Origin: Acinetobacter sp. XS-4
Lineage (GTDB): Bacteria; Pseudomonadota; Gammaproteobacteria; Pseudomonadales; Moraxellaceae
Reading direction: 5' to 3'
Assembly (NCBI RefSeq): GCF_023920705.1
Contig: NZ_CP094657.1
Span: forward strand, 1,860,001-1,924,000
DNA length: 64,000 bases
Shown here: positions 50,641-60,000 of the stretch, one piece after another
Layout: the number at the start of each line of letters is the position of its first letter
Numbering within the stretch: position 1 is the first letter of the stretch
Notes under the pieces: generated by a model
The model's input: the letters and a program-made list of their open reading frames with translations, nothing else
The model's database searches: none
Told to the model about the DNA's origin: nothing
Position numbers and translations under genes: made by a program

Positions 50641-52605
50641 TTAATGATGGCCTTGAGAAACCCCACCATTTCCATCTGGAAGACTAATTCGAATATTTTG
50701 CATCATGCCTTGATCTTCATGATCTAAAATATGGCAGTGCAATACAAAGTCACCGATGTAGCGTTGATACTTGGTTCTAACAATGACTTTATAACTGGCT
50801 CCGTCTACGTTTTTAACCCAGATTGTATCTTTCCATGTCCCTTTTAGACCGCGGTATTGTGGGTCAGGGGCAGCCGTTTTGTCATAGTCATCCACGGCGT
50901 TTATATCACTGACATCTTTACCATTAGGGTCATACACTGCCACCACTTGAAATGGGTTTACATGAATATGAAAAGGGTGGCTGGCTAATTTAGAAGTAAG
51001 TATCCATTCATCGGTTTTACCTAACTCGAGCGTACGGTCAATTCGGTCTGGTTTGTATGGTTTTCCATTCACCTGAAACTGAATTGGATTAGCCTTAGTA
51101 TCAATATTAAATTCTAAAAATTGTTTGTACGGAGTCGCTGGTAGGTCCTGATGAGGAACAAAGTGACTGAGTTTCAGATTTTGTTGTAAATCTTGAAGCA
51201 CAGCGGGACGCATATCTGGAGCAATATTGCGTGTTGCGTTATTACTTAAAGCTGTTGTTAAAGACTGAGGTGCTGAAGTAGCTTTATTGACTTGAATGAT
51301 ACCGAGTAAGCGTTTCTGTGAATATGTACGGTCCACGTTAGCTGAAGCCGACGCTGCTTCATCAATTAAACAATAACGACCTTCTTGCGGGAATTGCATT
51401 AATGCATCGAAACGGTAACCCGGTTGAAAGACGGTGACTGTTTTATCCATGACCTGTTTAAAGGTCAGGCCATCGGCTGCAATCAGTTGTTGGTTCACAA
51501 TAGGTCCTGTACAACTCTCACTTAATAATTTCTTTTCACCCGTTGGGGTTAAATCGAGTTTGGACGGAATATTTTGCATTTGACGAACGCTTAAGTTGAT
51601 ACTGTCGCGGACACCTGCATGTACCATTCGCCAACGCTCAACTTGTCCTGCAACCGCTTGGGTAATGAAAGGTTGTACTTCACCATTAATGCTTGTATAT
51701 CGTCCTGATTTCCCCCAATCACCCGGACCAAAACCCTGATAATCCCTAATTTCACCCATTTGATTGTTTTGGCAAATATAGTTGCCATTTTTATCAGTTT
51801 CAATTTTTCCGTTAGCATCATAGCAAGCATATTGGATTTGTTGAAAAACTAGCGTTCTTTCTTTAAAACCATAAGTAAGTAAATCTAAATCACCTGTCTT
51901 ATTTGGGGTGGGCTGACGATATCCACGAATGATTAAAGCACCTGCCATACCACTTGCAACTTGAATTGCGGTTGAACCATGTCGATGTGGATGGTACCAA
52001 AACGTTCCGGCTGGATGATCGGGCGGGATGTTGTATTCATATTGGAAATTAACACCCGGATTAATTGAAACTAAAACGTTATCACTATTTCCTGCTGGAT
52101 TTATCCATAAACCGTGAGTGTGCATGTTGGTGCCATCAAAACAATGAGGTTTATTCACATCAAAATGATCGCCAGTACAACTTGGGTCTTTAGGAAATTT
52201 TTTGTGAGTAATCGGATCTATATCAAGTTGGTTATCTAAATTTGCCCGTACGGTTTCTCCGGGAAATACTTCAATCGTCGGAGCAATATAAGGCGTATTG
52301 GGCTGCGTATTTGTACCTTGATAACTACGTAACACAACTTCATCATAACGATTTGTTGCAGGGTTCCATAGTTTGTTCCTCGTTTTTTTAACTTCCCATG
52401 TAAATAATGCTTCATTTGAAGATTGCATTTGCGGCGCATTTGTTGATGGCACTGTTGGGTTCGGTGCTGCAAGTAATGCGACATGATTACGAGCCACAGT
52501 CATATCGGGAGGGTCTTCTAATATACGTTCAGAAGAATCATTTGCTGATACACACCAACTCACTAAAGTTAGAGGTGTGCATAATATTAAATGAGCTATT
52601 TTCAT
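50641..52605 (-). CDS. Exported multicopper oxidase (laccase-like)
   Basis: The 654-residue product starts with a Sec-type signal (MKIAHLILCTPLTLVSWCVS). All four copper-binding motifs are present: HTHGLW and HPHRHG in the first cupredoxin domain, and HPFHIH and HCHILDHEDQGMM at the C-terminus. The last contains the type 1 Cys-His and an axial Met. Multicopper oxidases of this type oxidise phenols or metal ions using O2. There is no Met-rich insertion like that of CueO. It lies 42 bp downstream of a tyrosinase gene and is surely co-transcribed with it. Confidence 0.9.
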   Translation of the reverse strand: MKIAHLILCTPLTLVSWCVSANDSSERILEDPPDMTVARNHVALLAAPNPTVPSTNAPQMQSSNEALFTWEVKKTRNKLWNPATNRYDEVVLRSYQGTNTQPNTPYIAPTIEVFPGETVRANLDNQLDIDPITHKKFPKDPSCTGDHFDVNKPHCFDGTNMHTHGLWINPAGNSDNVLVSINPGVNFQYEYNIPPDHPAGTFWYHPHRHGSTAIQVASGMAGALIIRGYRQPTPNKTGDLDLLTYGFKERTLVFQQIQYACYDANGKIETDKNGNYICQNNQMGEIRDYQGFGPGDWGKSGRYTSINGEVQPFITQAVAGQVERWRMVHAGVRDSINLSVRQMQNIPSKLDLTPTGEKKLLSESCTGPIVNQQLIAADGLTFKQVMDKTVTVFQPGYRFDALMQFPQEGRYCLIDEAASASANVDRTYSQKRLLGIIQVNKATSAPQSLTTALSNNATRNIAPDMRPAVLQDLQQNLKLSHFVPHQDLPATPYKQFLEFNIDTKANPIQFQVNGKPYKPDRIDRTLELGKTDEWILTSKLASHPFHIHVNPFQVVAVYDPNGKDVSDINAVDDYDKTAAPDPQYRGLKGTWKDTIWVKNVDGASYKVIVRTKYQRYIGDFVLHCHILDHEDQGMMQNIRISLPDGNGGVSQGHH

Positions 52606-52647
52606 AATGAATATAGGCCTGAAAAAATCAGGCCTCTCCTTTAATTA

Positions 52648-54195
52648 TTATTTTGAAGTTTCTAAGCGAACCTGAGAAATACTCAAGCCTTGAGAGCTTA
52701 CTTTTTCTTTCACTTGATCAAGCGTTAAATCAGTAGCAACAAACTGAACTTCTAAGTCTTCAGCAGCCATGCCTAATTGCTTAACTTGATCACTGACTTG
52801 GTAGACCAATTGACCAATATGACCTGGGTGTCCGCCGTGGTCATGATCTAACACACCGAAGTAGTTAATTGTGGCAACATAAATTTTTTGGTCAGGTTTA
52901 TTTTTTGGAGATAGATAAATTTTATAGGTTAGATTTGGATTACCAATCATTTGAACATTATCTAAGATCAAATAGGTTTGTCCTGATGACAGCTTTGTTT
53001 GAGAAAGTTGACTAGAGCTCTCTAAGAAACTTGCAGTTTGAGGGGCTAAAGCTACTTTTTGAGTTACACCCATAAGCTTAATGGTTTTATTGCTGCTGAC
53101 TGGTTTATGATTCATTTTAAATAGGTTTGCTTTTTCAGCACCTTTACTACCCATGACTGTAGCTTCAACTTTACAAGCATTTTCATTGGTATATCGCACT
53201 GGGATTTTACCGGGGGTGAATACATCGGCAATGGTCATGGTAACTTTGTTGCCGTTTTCATCTGCAAATGTATATCGGGTGTCATACCAACTATCTGGCA
53301 TACCTAAATTTTTCTTGGCCCATTCAAGCGTAATCGGTTGCCCATTCGCTTTTTTATTTAACCAACATTGCCACAAGCGGTCGATATTTGCATGGTGCAT
53401 ATAAAATACGGGGTCTAAGCCTGCAATAGGTACAAATCCCATATCTGGTAGCACACAGTTTTTACCGACTGCACAGTGCATGACACCATGGGGTTGAGAC
53501 TGTAATTGGTTAGAGAAGTCTGTGAAGTTATCCCATTTAAAGGCTTGAGCAGCGCTGGCATTATCTGGATCTATGGCGCTGATATTTGTATTTAAACCTG
53601 GGGTACGGAACTGATCATATAAAGTACCTGCTTCTTTACCACGGACCAGTTTAGGTAATGCTAAGCCTTTACCATTAGCCGCTTTTTCTTGGTAATAGTC
53701 CCAATAAGGAAGAGAGTAATCCTGCCCAACATACTTACGTACTGTTCGCTCATAAAAATAAAGCATCATACGGTGCCAAGGTAAGAAATTTAGATTGCCA
53801 TGTTGGCATGTACCCCAAACCTCATCGGTAAAGCCATCGTTTGGGACTGGTGAATTTTGGATATGCTTATAGTAACTGTCACATATTGCTTTACTATATA
53901 TCTGTAAACACTGTGGCATACGGTATTGATTAACATAATAATCTTTGTCTGTTGCATGTGTGCCTGTACCAAAATAGCCATGCGTATTGGCCCAGTAATT
54001 AAAGCTTGTACGAAACTCCGGTGATAAAGGGGGAGCATTATTATTTGCCCGCATTTTTTCCAAACCCTTTTGTAATGCGCTTACTTTGGCTGGATCTTTT
54101 GCGAACTCCGTAGCACTCATTCGTAGTGAGTCAGCATGAGTTGCTAAACTCATGCTAAATAAGAGAGTGCCTAAAATATAATAATTTCTCTTCAT
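52648..54195 (-). CDS. Exported tyrosinase/polyphenol oxidase
   Basis: The 515-residue product has a signal peptide (MKRNYYILGTLLFSMSLATH ... ADS) and a tyrosinase common central domain. The CuA region contains CQHGNLNFLPWHRMMLYFYER, and the CuB region has PHGVMH and DPVFYMHHANIDRLWQCW. These hold five to six copper-ligand His; a further CuA His could be in TCQHG. A C-terminal domain of about 170 residues follows, as in plant-type polyphenol oxidases. The enzyme would oxidise mono- or diphenols to quinones outside the cytoplasm. AAGGA precedes ATG 54195. It leads the operon with the multicopper oxidase. Confidence 0.9.
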   Translation of the reverse strand: MKRNYYILGTLLFSMSLATHADSLRMSATEFAKDPAKVSALQKGLEKMRANNNAPPLSPEFRTSFNYWANTHGYFGTGTHATDKDYYVNQYRMPQCLQIYSKAICDSYYKHIQNSPVPNDGFTDEVWGTCQHGNLNFLPWHRMMLYFYERTVRKYVGQDYSLPYWDYYQEKAANGKGLALPKLVRGKEAGTLYDQFRTPGLNTNISAIDPDNASAAQAFKWDNFTDFSNQLQSQPHGVMHCAVGKNCVLPDMGFVPIAGLDPVFYMHHANIDRLWQCWLNKKANGQPITLEWAKKNLGMPDSWYDTRYTFADENGNKVTMTIADVFTPGKIPVRYTNENACKVEATVMGSKGAEKANLFKMNHKPVSSNKTIKLMGVTQKVALAPQTASFLESSSQLSQTKLSSGQTYLILDNVQMIGNPNLTYKIYLSPKNKPDQKIYVATINYFGVLDHDHGGHPGHIGQLVYQVSDQVKQLGMAAEDLEVQFVATDLTLDQVKEKVSSQGLSISQVRLETSK

Positions 54196-54846
54196 AATTT
54201 TAAATCCTTGTCATGTTTAATGTTCTTATATTTGATTATTTGTAATGTATGAATTTACCTTTGTTTGGGTAATTATTAACCTAATCTAGCATATAAAATA
54301 GTTTTTATTAAAGGTTTATATTTAATATTAATAATGAAAAAATTTAATTTTAAATCTTGTAATTTTTTAGAAAAACTTAATTATTTGGTATCTTGTTTTT
54401 AATATATTTATTATTAATAATTAAAAATATTTTAAAATAAAGTTAATTATATTTTTGTGTAATATATTTTGTTTTTTAGAATTTTTATGTCTAAAGTCTC
54501 ACTATTGTATAAAATATTAAATTTAAAAATTTATGATTAATTATAAATATTGAAAAGTGATTTTTTATTTGGATGGGTAATGTGTAAATTCTAAGATTTC
54601 GAAATAATGATCTATCTTCTGACTTTTAAAATACAGATTGCAATTGCATGATTATTAAGTTTATTTTGTAATTCTGGCATTTTTATTGCTTAATCGTTGT
54701 TATGTTCAGCCCAATACTTGATTTGATAGCTTCATTACTTATGATTCAAACACTTTTGATCACTTATGGTGTGTTTTTCACATGAAAAATGCACCAAATA
54801 AGCACGTCTTTTTATTATGCACTGTATTTGTGCGTTGGATGCTGTA
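54196..54846. other. 651-bp very AT-rich divergent region
   Basis: It separates the tyrosinase operon from the ABC importer operon and holds both promoters. Except for the near-palindrome at 54767-54796 I see no gene, RNA or clear operator; long tracts are nearly pure A and T. Confidence 0.55.
54767..54796. repeat. Near-palindrome upstream of the ABC importer operon
   Basis: TGGTGTGTTTTTCAC is followed directly by ATGAAAAATGCACCA; 12 of 15 positions pair, and two of the three mismatches would be G-U in RNA on one strand. It ends 50 bp before the lipoprotein start and may be an operator or a leader hairpin. Confidence 0.4.
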
Positions 54847-55866
54847 ATGAAGCTATTGGTTTTAATAGTCAGTTTACTCATTCTATGTGGATGCTCTTCA
54901 TCTGAACAAAGTAGAAAAACTAAAGAAAAGTTAACAGCCCACTCTATATGTGTTTTTGATAGTACAAATACAAAAGTCTGTGTAGATAAACCAGCACAAA
55001 GAATTGTTTCTTTATTTGAGTCGGGTTTAGATGGCTTATATATGCTAGGGCAAGGTCACAAAGTGATTGGTATACCAGCCGAAGTATACATCCAACCTTT
55101 ATTATTCAATGCCTATTCAAAAATAGATAAGCGTATCGCCAATAAACAGCTTGCAACACCTTCACAAGGGGCAAATGCAACCAATATTGAAAGTCTTGTA
55201 TTGTTAAAACCTGATCTGGTGATTGTAGGGAGCGGGCAGACTCAAACGATTGAACTGTTACGGCAGTTTGGCATTGCTGTATATGTCATGGAGTCAGGTA
55301 CTTACCAGCAAGTAAAAGAAGAGTTATCTGAAATTGCTGTTCTGAGCGGTGCCCAAAAGCGTGCTCAAGAAATTTTAAGTTTTTCGGATGAAATTGTGGC
55401 GGAGGTCGCAGCCAAAACTGCACGTCAGCCAAATAAACAATCGATTTACTACGCGTGGTCAGGAGGGCGAATTTTTTCTACCTCTGGACGTCAGTCAATT
55501 ACCAATGACTTTATTGAACTCGCTGGTGCTTACAACATTGTTCAGACCAATGCCAATCAACCCAATGTAAACCCCGAGACATTAATTGAGTGGAACCCTG
55601 ACAATATTGTGCTTTGGAATACCAACCCAAAACTGATTTATGAACGAAAAGAATTACAAGGCTTAAGTGCAGTACAAAACCGTAAGGTATTTAATTTGAG
55701 CCCTGCATTTATATATAACCCACATACCATCAAAATCATTATTACGGCGATTTATTTGAATCACAGTATTTATCCTGAACAGTCTGATTTGCCAGTAAGT
55801 GCTTTACAACAGCGTATTTTAACTCAGTTGTATGGTGAGCAGCTTGCCAAAGCGTTGGTGCAATGA
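54847..55866 (+). CDS. ABC transporter substrate-binding lipoprotein (iron-siderophore/cobalamin type)
   Basis: The 339-residue product has a lipoprotein signal (MKLLVLIVSLLILCGC, second Cys likely lipidated) and a BtuF/FepB-type periplasmic binding fold: PAQRIVSLFESGLDGLYMLGQG, NIESLVLLKPDLVIVGSGQTQTIELLRQFGI and WNPDNIVLWN. I chose ATG 54847 because the signal begins there; ATG 54817 would add ten residues before it. Its stop overlaps the permease start (ATGA). The ligand may be a ferric siderophore, haem, cobalamin or another metal chelate. Confidence 0.88.
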   Translation: MKLLVLIVSLLILCGCSSSEQSRKTKEKLTAHSICVFDSTNTKVCVDKPAQRIVSLFESGLDGLYMLGQGHKVIGIPAEVYIQPLLFNAYSKIDKRIANKQLATPSQGANATNIESLVLLKPDLVIVGSGQTQTIELLRQFGIAVYVMESGTYQQVKEELSEIAVLSGAQKRAQEILSFSDEIVAEVAAKTARQPNKQSIYYAWSGGRIFSTSGRQSITNDFIELAGAYNIVQTNANQPNVNPETLIEWNPDNIVLWNTNPKLIYERKELQGLSAVQNRKVFNLSPAFIYNPHTIKIIITAIYLNHSIYPEQSDLPVSALQQRILTQLYGEQLAKALVQ

Positions 55867-56879
55867 ATATGCAAAAGCTGAAATATTATTGGTTTTACCC
55901 GTTACCGTTCGTCATGATTTTTATCTCGCTGCTCATAGGGCCAACGCAGACATTGAGTGCATGGGATTATTTGCGGTGGGGGGTGCAAGCGGTGTTTGGT
56001 ACACCATATTTTGATGCGGAACAATTTAGACTGATGCAAAATATTCTGGTCAATGTCAGGCTGCCTAGAATTTTACTGACCTTTATGGTGGGAGCTGCAT
56101 TAGCAACCGCGGGAAATGGTTTACAGGCATTGTTTCGTAATCCATTGGTTGATTCTTATGTACTTGGTATTTCATCTGGTGCGGCGTTTGGTGCAGCTTT
56201 AGCACTTTCTTTAAGTTGGCTTTCACCAAACCTATCAGCCTTTATTTTTGGTGTTTGTGCTGTTGCCTTAACATATTTATTTGCACATCAAAAACATGAA
56301 AGCCAGACATCTTTAGTCATGGTAATTTTATCAGGCATGATTGTTTCAGGACTGTTTTTGGCAGGACTTACAGTCATTCAATACTTAAGTGATCCATTTA
56401 AACTGCAAGCGATTGTGCAATGGACGATGGGTAACTTACATCAGGCTTCTTGGCAAAAAGTTCAATACGCCGTGCTGCCGATTTGTATTGGCCTTGCTGG
56501 GCTATTTGCAATGCGTTGGCGCCTAAACTTAATGGCCCTCGGTGCCGAAGAAGCGCAGGCGGTTGGTGTTAACCCAAGGTGGGAACAGCTTCTTTTAATT
56601 GCGTTGGTGACTGTATGTACGTCAACTTCTGTGGCAGCGGCTGGCATTATTAGTTTATATGGGCTGTTTATGCCGCATATTGTGAGAATGTTGGTTGGGC
56701 CAGATCACCGCTATAGTATTCCTGCCAATATGATTTTGGGTGGCAGTTTTCTACTGATGATTGATAACTTTTCTCGGGTTTTACTGACATTTGAAATACC
56801 GATTGGTATTTTTACCATGCTACTTGGTGCACCATTTTTCTTATTATTAATGAAAACACAGAGGACTCATTGGGCATGA
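55863..56879 (+). CDS. FecCD-family ABC transporter permease
   Basis: The 338-residue product has about nine to ten membrane segments and the FecCD/BtuC motifs: VNVRLPRILLTFMVGAALATAGNGLQALFRNPLVDSYVLGISSGAAFGAA-type region near residues 60-110 and the coupling-helix segment GIISLYGLFMPHIVRMLVGPDHR. It forms the inner-membrane channel of a siderophore or cobalamin importer. ATGA overlaps link it to both the lipoprotein before and the ATPase after. Confidence 0.92.
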   Translation: MNMQKLKYYWFYPLPFVMIFISLLIGPTQTLSAWDYLRWGVQAVFGTPYFDAEQFRLMQNILVNVRLPRILLTFMVGAALATAGNGLQALFRNPLVDSYVLGISSGAAFGAALALSLSWLSPNLSAFIFGVCAVALTYLFAHQKHESQTSLVMVILSGMIVSGLFLAGLTVIQYLSDPFKLQAIVQWTMGNLHQASWQKVQYAVLPICIGLAGLFAMRWRLNLMALGAEEAQAVGVNPRWEQLLLIALVTVCTSTSVAAAGIISLYGLFMPHIVRMLVGPDHRYSIPANMILGGSFLLMIDNFSRVLLTFEIPIGIFTMLLGAPFFLLLMKTQRTHWA

Positions 56880-57640
56880 TTCAAATTGATCAGTTAAATT
56901 ATGCCTATGGGTACAAACAGGTTCTTAAAAATATTCATTTGGAGTTTCCTGAAAATCAGTTTTCCGTCATTTTAGGGCGCAATGGCTGTGGGAAATCGAC
57001 ACTTTTTAAATTGATGGCAGGCCTAGAACCCGTAAAAGACGGGTTGATTCGTTACTCAGGAAAACCACTATCGGACTTTAAAGGCAAAGATCGGGCTGGA
57101 TTACTCGGCTTTTTACCGCAGTTTCATAAAACTGTATTTCCATTTTTGGTTAAAGATGTGGTGATTACGGGGCGTGCCGCTTTTAGCCGATATAGACCTT
57201 CAAAATCGGACTGGGAACGTGTAGACCAAGCTTTGCTTGATTTAGACATTGAGCATTTGCGCGATCGTCCTTATACCGAGTTATCAGGTGGTGAAAGGCA
57301 ATTGGTTATGATTGCGCGTATTTTAGTGCAAGCACCGAAAGTCATTTTGCTTGATGAGCCAACCAACCATCTCGATGTTTATTATCAGTCTTATTTAATG
57401 AAAAAATTGCGTCAGTTGTCGCGGCAAAATTTTACGGTGATTGCGATTATGCATGATCCTAACTTGGCCTTTTTATTTGCAGACCAGCTGTTTTTTATGC
57501 GCCAACATGAGGTGGTTAAGCCTGAGTCAAAAACTCGAATCACCGATCCTAAGTTTTTAAAAAGTGTCTACGATGTTGAGTTCCATGAAGCCATGATTCA
57601 AGACAAAACGATTGTGATACCTGATCATTCTTGGCTATGA
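56876..57640 (+). CDS. ABC transporter ATP-binding protein (FecE/BtuD type)
   Basis: The 254-residue product has all nucleotide-binding motifs: Walker A GRNGCGKST (about residues 35-43), Q-loop FLPQFHKT, signature LSGGERQLVMIARIL, Walker B KVILLDEPTNHLD and switch His in IAIMHDPNLA. ATG 56876, in an ATGA overlap with the permease stop, is preferred to TTG 56870. It powers the importer encoded just upstream. Confidence 0.93.
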   Translation: MIQIDQLNYAYGYKQVLKNIHLEFPENQFSVILGRNGCGKSTLFKLMAGLEPVKDGLIRYSGKPLSDFKGKDRAGLLGFLPQFHKTVFPFLVKDVVITGRAAFSRYRPSKSDWERVDQALLDLDIEHLRDRPYTELSGGERQLVMIARILVQAPKVILLDEPTNHLDVYYQSYLMKKLRQLSRQNFTVIAIMHDPNLAFLFADQLFFMRQHEVVKPESKTRITDPKFLKSVYDVEFHEAMIQDKTIVIPDHSWL

Positions 57641-58128
57641 ATATGTTGAATTATCAGCTAGTGGGTAAAACAGACTATGAGTCTGCGGTAGAGTTTGCAC
57701 TTTATACAAGACAGCTTTTATTCCCAGAAATCTATCATGGGCAAGTCTCCAAAGATTTACAAAATTTTGAGCAATATTATGTCAATGATCCATTGGGTTG
57801 CTTCATTACGGTAAAAGACCATAATCGTATTATTGGTACGATTGCATATCGGGCGTATGACCATCGTTTTGATTTAAACTTACCGTCTAATACGGTTGAG
57901 GTCGTCAAATTATTTGTATTACCTGAATACCGTCGTAGTGGCATCGCAACCATGCTATGTAAAATGTTGTTTAGCCATGCACAAAAGAATGAAATTACCA
58001 CTTTGTATTTGCATACCCATCCATTTTTACCTGCCGCTGAAGAGTTTTGGCGGCTCCAAGGTTTTGACGTTATTAAACGAGAATGGATTGATAAGTATGA
58101 CACCATTCACATGAGTAAATATTTATAG
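57637..58128 (+). CDS. GNAT family N-acetyltransferase
   Basis: The 163-residue product has the GNAT fold with the acetyl-CoA motif VVKLFVLPEYRRSGIATMLCKMLFSHAQ (RRSGIAT loop) near residues 88-115 and the later LYLHTHPFLPAAEEFWRLQGF. ATG 57637 overlaps the ATPase stop by ATGA, so this enzyme is translated with the importer. An acetyltransferase so tightly tied to a siderophore-type importer may modify the imported ligand or a step in its use, but the substrate is unknown. Its last six bases overlap the end of the convergent AraC gene. Confidence 0.85.
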   Translation: MNMLNYQLVGKTDYESAVEFALYTRQLLFPEIYHGQVSKDLQNFEQYYVNDPLGCFITVKDHNRIIGTIAYRAYDHRFDLNLPSNTVEVVKLFVLPEYRRSGIATMLCKMLFSHAQKNEITTLYLHTHPFLPAAEEFWRLQGFDVIKREWIDKYDTIHMSKYL

Positions 58129-58911
58129 CGTTTCATTTTGAGCATGAAATCTTTTTTGAAAATGCGTAGGCGGATAGCCCATAATTTTACTGAACATTGT
58201 GCTAAAAGCTGCCGAGTGTTCATAGCCTAAACTAAAAGCAATTTCAGTAATTGAGGTATTTTCTTTTAACGCATTTAAAGCATAGATGATGCAGACCCGA
58301 TTACGCCATTCTTGAAATGACATGCCCGTTTCAGACTTAAACCAACGATGAAATGTTCGGTCACTTTTATTGTGGTCATGTGCCCAAGCTTTAGGACTGC
58401 TATGAATATCGGGGTGTTCCATAAAATCAGCACACTGTTTAGATAATAATGTGTTGTGAGGCAATGGAATAAACAGAGGCAGGGCTGGTGCAGCTTCTAA
58501 TTCATATAACAATAAATCGATAAGAGCACCGCCACGCCCTGAATGCGAGTAGTCCACAGATAGCTGATTTGCCTGAATCAGTAACTGATGCAGTAACGGT
58601 GAAACTTGCACAACCTCGCAATATGCTGTCTGTCGTGGTGCATAGTCCACTTCTATATATAAACTATAGGTACTGACCTTAGATAGCCATACCTGATGTG
58701 GCTTGCCAGCGGGTATCCATACGCCGCTGTAGGGCAACACGAGCCATTGTCCATCTTCAGTTTCAACTTTCATCAAGCCTTCGGGTGCGTATAAGAACTG
58801 AGCACGGCGATGGCTATGCGTATCTAACAAAGTATCAGCAGGATAGTCTGATCCTAATGCTAGAACCGCTTGAGGTAGATGGTCTACCTCGTTAATTGGA
58901 ATATTACGCAT
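58123..58911 (-). CDS. AraC family regulator with N-terminal cupin
   Basis: The 262-residue product has an N-terminal cupin-like sensor (LDTHSHRRAQFLYAPEGLMKVETEDG, PYSGVWIPAGKPHQVWLS) and a C-terminal AraC helix-turn-helix pair (KAWAHDHNKSDRTFHRWFKSETGMSFQEWR and SITEIAFSLGYEHSAAFSTMFSKIMGYPPTHF). It is divergent from the TauE/SafE-type permease gene with a 98-bp gap, the usual arrangement for this regulator subfamily. It converges on the acetyltransferase gene and overlaps it by six bases, with no terminator visible. Confidence 0.88.
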   Translation of the reverse strand: MRNIPINEVDHLPQAVLALGSDYPADTLLDTHSHRRAQFLYAPEGLMKVETEDGQWLVLPYSGVWIPAGKPHQVWLSKVSTYSLYIEVDYAPRQTAYCEVVQVSPLLHQLLIQANQLSVDYSHSGRGGALIDLLLYELEAAPALPLFIPLPHNTLLSKQCADFMEHPDIHSSPKAWAHDHNKSDRTFHRWFKSETGMSFQEWRNRVCIIYALNALKENTSITEIAFSLGYEHSAAFSTMFSKIMGYPPTHFQKRFHAQNETL

Positions 58912-59009
58912 ATATTTTTGGCTGAAAAAAATAAAAATATGGCTTTTCTACGTTAGTTTGCCATAGGGCTATTTTATATCATGCCTCTATAACTATGAGG
59001 AAGATGATC

Positions 59010-59819
59010 ATGCTATATGAGCTATTTTTATTTGGACTACTTTCAGGAATCACCACTTGGTTATTTGGCTTTGGTGGCGGTTTTGTTGCTGTACCTTTGC
59101 TTTATACCGTCATTATTCAAAGGTGGAGCAATGAAAGTAGTGATGGCATACATGCTATGCAAATTGCAGTTGCCACATCCGCCTTTGTCATGCTCTGCTC
59201 GGCAAGTTTTGCAACCTTCAGGCACTATCGGTCGGGACATATAGATTGGCAGAAGATCCGCTTTTTATGGTCTGGTATCGCATTTGGTGGAATTGTCGGT
59301 GCAGTAATGGCCTCATTGTTTAATGGAAATTGGCTTCGCTGGATATTTATGAGCTATGTGTTCATAACCATTATTGATTGTTATTACCGACCTGGGTTTA
59401 TGGTGACATCAAGGCAAAAGCAAAACTATGGTCAGAACAGCGAACTTTTTAAAGGCGGAGTTATCGGCTGGGTTGCAGCACTTTTAGGGGTTGGAGGAAG
59501 CGTAATGACAGTTCCTTTATTACGGCGGCGGGGTAGTTCTATGGCAGAGGCCGCGGCTATTGCAAATATTCTCACGCTACCTTTATCTTTAACTGCAACG
59601 CTGACCTATTGTGTATTGTCAATTTGGCAATCTACATGGGCACCCAATGGATTTATCGGCCTAATCTGGTTTGAAGCTGCTTTATTCTTGGTGGCTGGAA
59701 CATGGATTGGGTTATATTTTTCAGAAAAATTTATTTCAAAACTACCGGATTTATGGCGGGCAAAGTTGTATCCATTACTTTTGATGGTGGTGTTAATTGT
59801 CATGATTTTTATAAATTAA
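59010..59819 (+). CDS. TauE/SafE (TSUP) family membrane permease
   Basis: The 269-residue product has about eight membrane segments and two repeated TSUP motifs: GLLSGITTWLFGFGGGFVAVPLLY near the start and GGVIGWVAALLGVGGSVMTVPLL around residue 145. These proteins move small anions such as sulfite, sulfoacetate or other organic anions. ATG 59010, with GAGGAAG six bases upstream, is preferred to ATG 58995, which lies before that site. The divergent AraC gene is the probable regulator. The transported anion is unknown. Confidence 0.85.
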   Translation: MLYELFLFGLLSGITTWLFGFGGGFVAVPLLYTVIIQRWSNESSDGIHAMQIAVATSAFVMLCSASFATFRHYRSGHIDWQKIRFLWSGIAFGGIVGAVMASLFNGNWLRWIFMSYVFITIIDCYYRPGFMVTSRQKQNYGQNSELFKGGVIGWVAALLGVGGSVMTVPLLRRRGSSMAEAAAIANILTLPLSLTATLTYCVLSIWQSTWAPNGFIGLIWFEAALFLVAGTWIGLYFSEKFISKLPDLWRAKLYPLLLMVVLIVMIFIN

Positions 59820-59937
59820 ATTTTTATTTCAATAGGTTGAAGAATAATTTCTCTTAAATATCGAATCTCTAAATGCTTTAAAACCCCCAATTTTTATGTC
59901 TTAAATGACTTTAAAAAAGTTTAAAAATTAGACTTGA

Positions 59938-59968
59938 AATATATAGTGGCTTTATGACACTATATATT
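59938..59968. promoter_or_regulatory. Candidate NrtR operator
   Basis: AATATATAGTG (59938-59948) and CACTATATATT (59958-59968) are perfect 11-bp inverted arms around a 9-nt spacer, 32 bp before the PRPP synthetase start. The NrtR-like regulator gene lies in the same operon, so autoregulation through this site is a reasonable inference. Confidence 0.6.
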
Positions 59969-60000
59969 CATCGAAGGTCATCAGACAAAAAGAGGATGAT

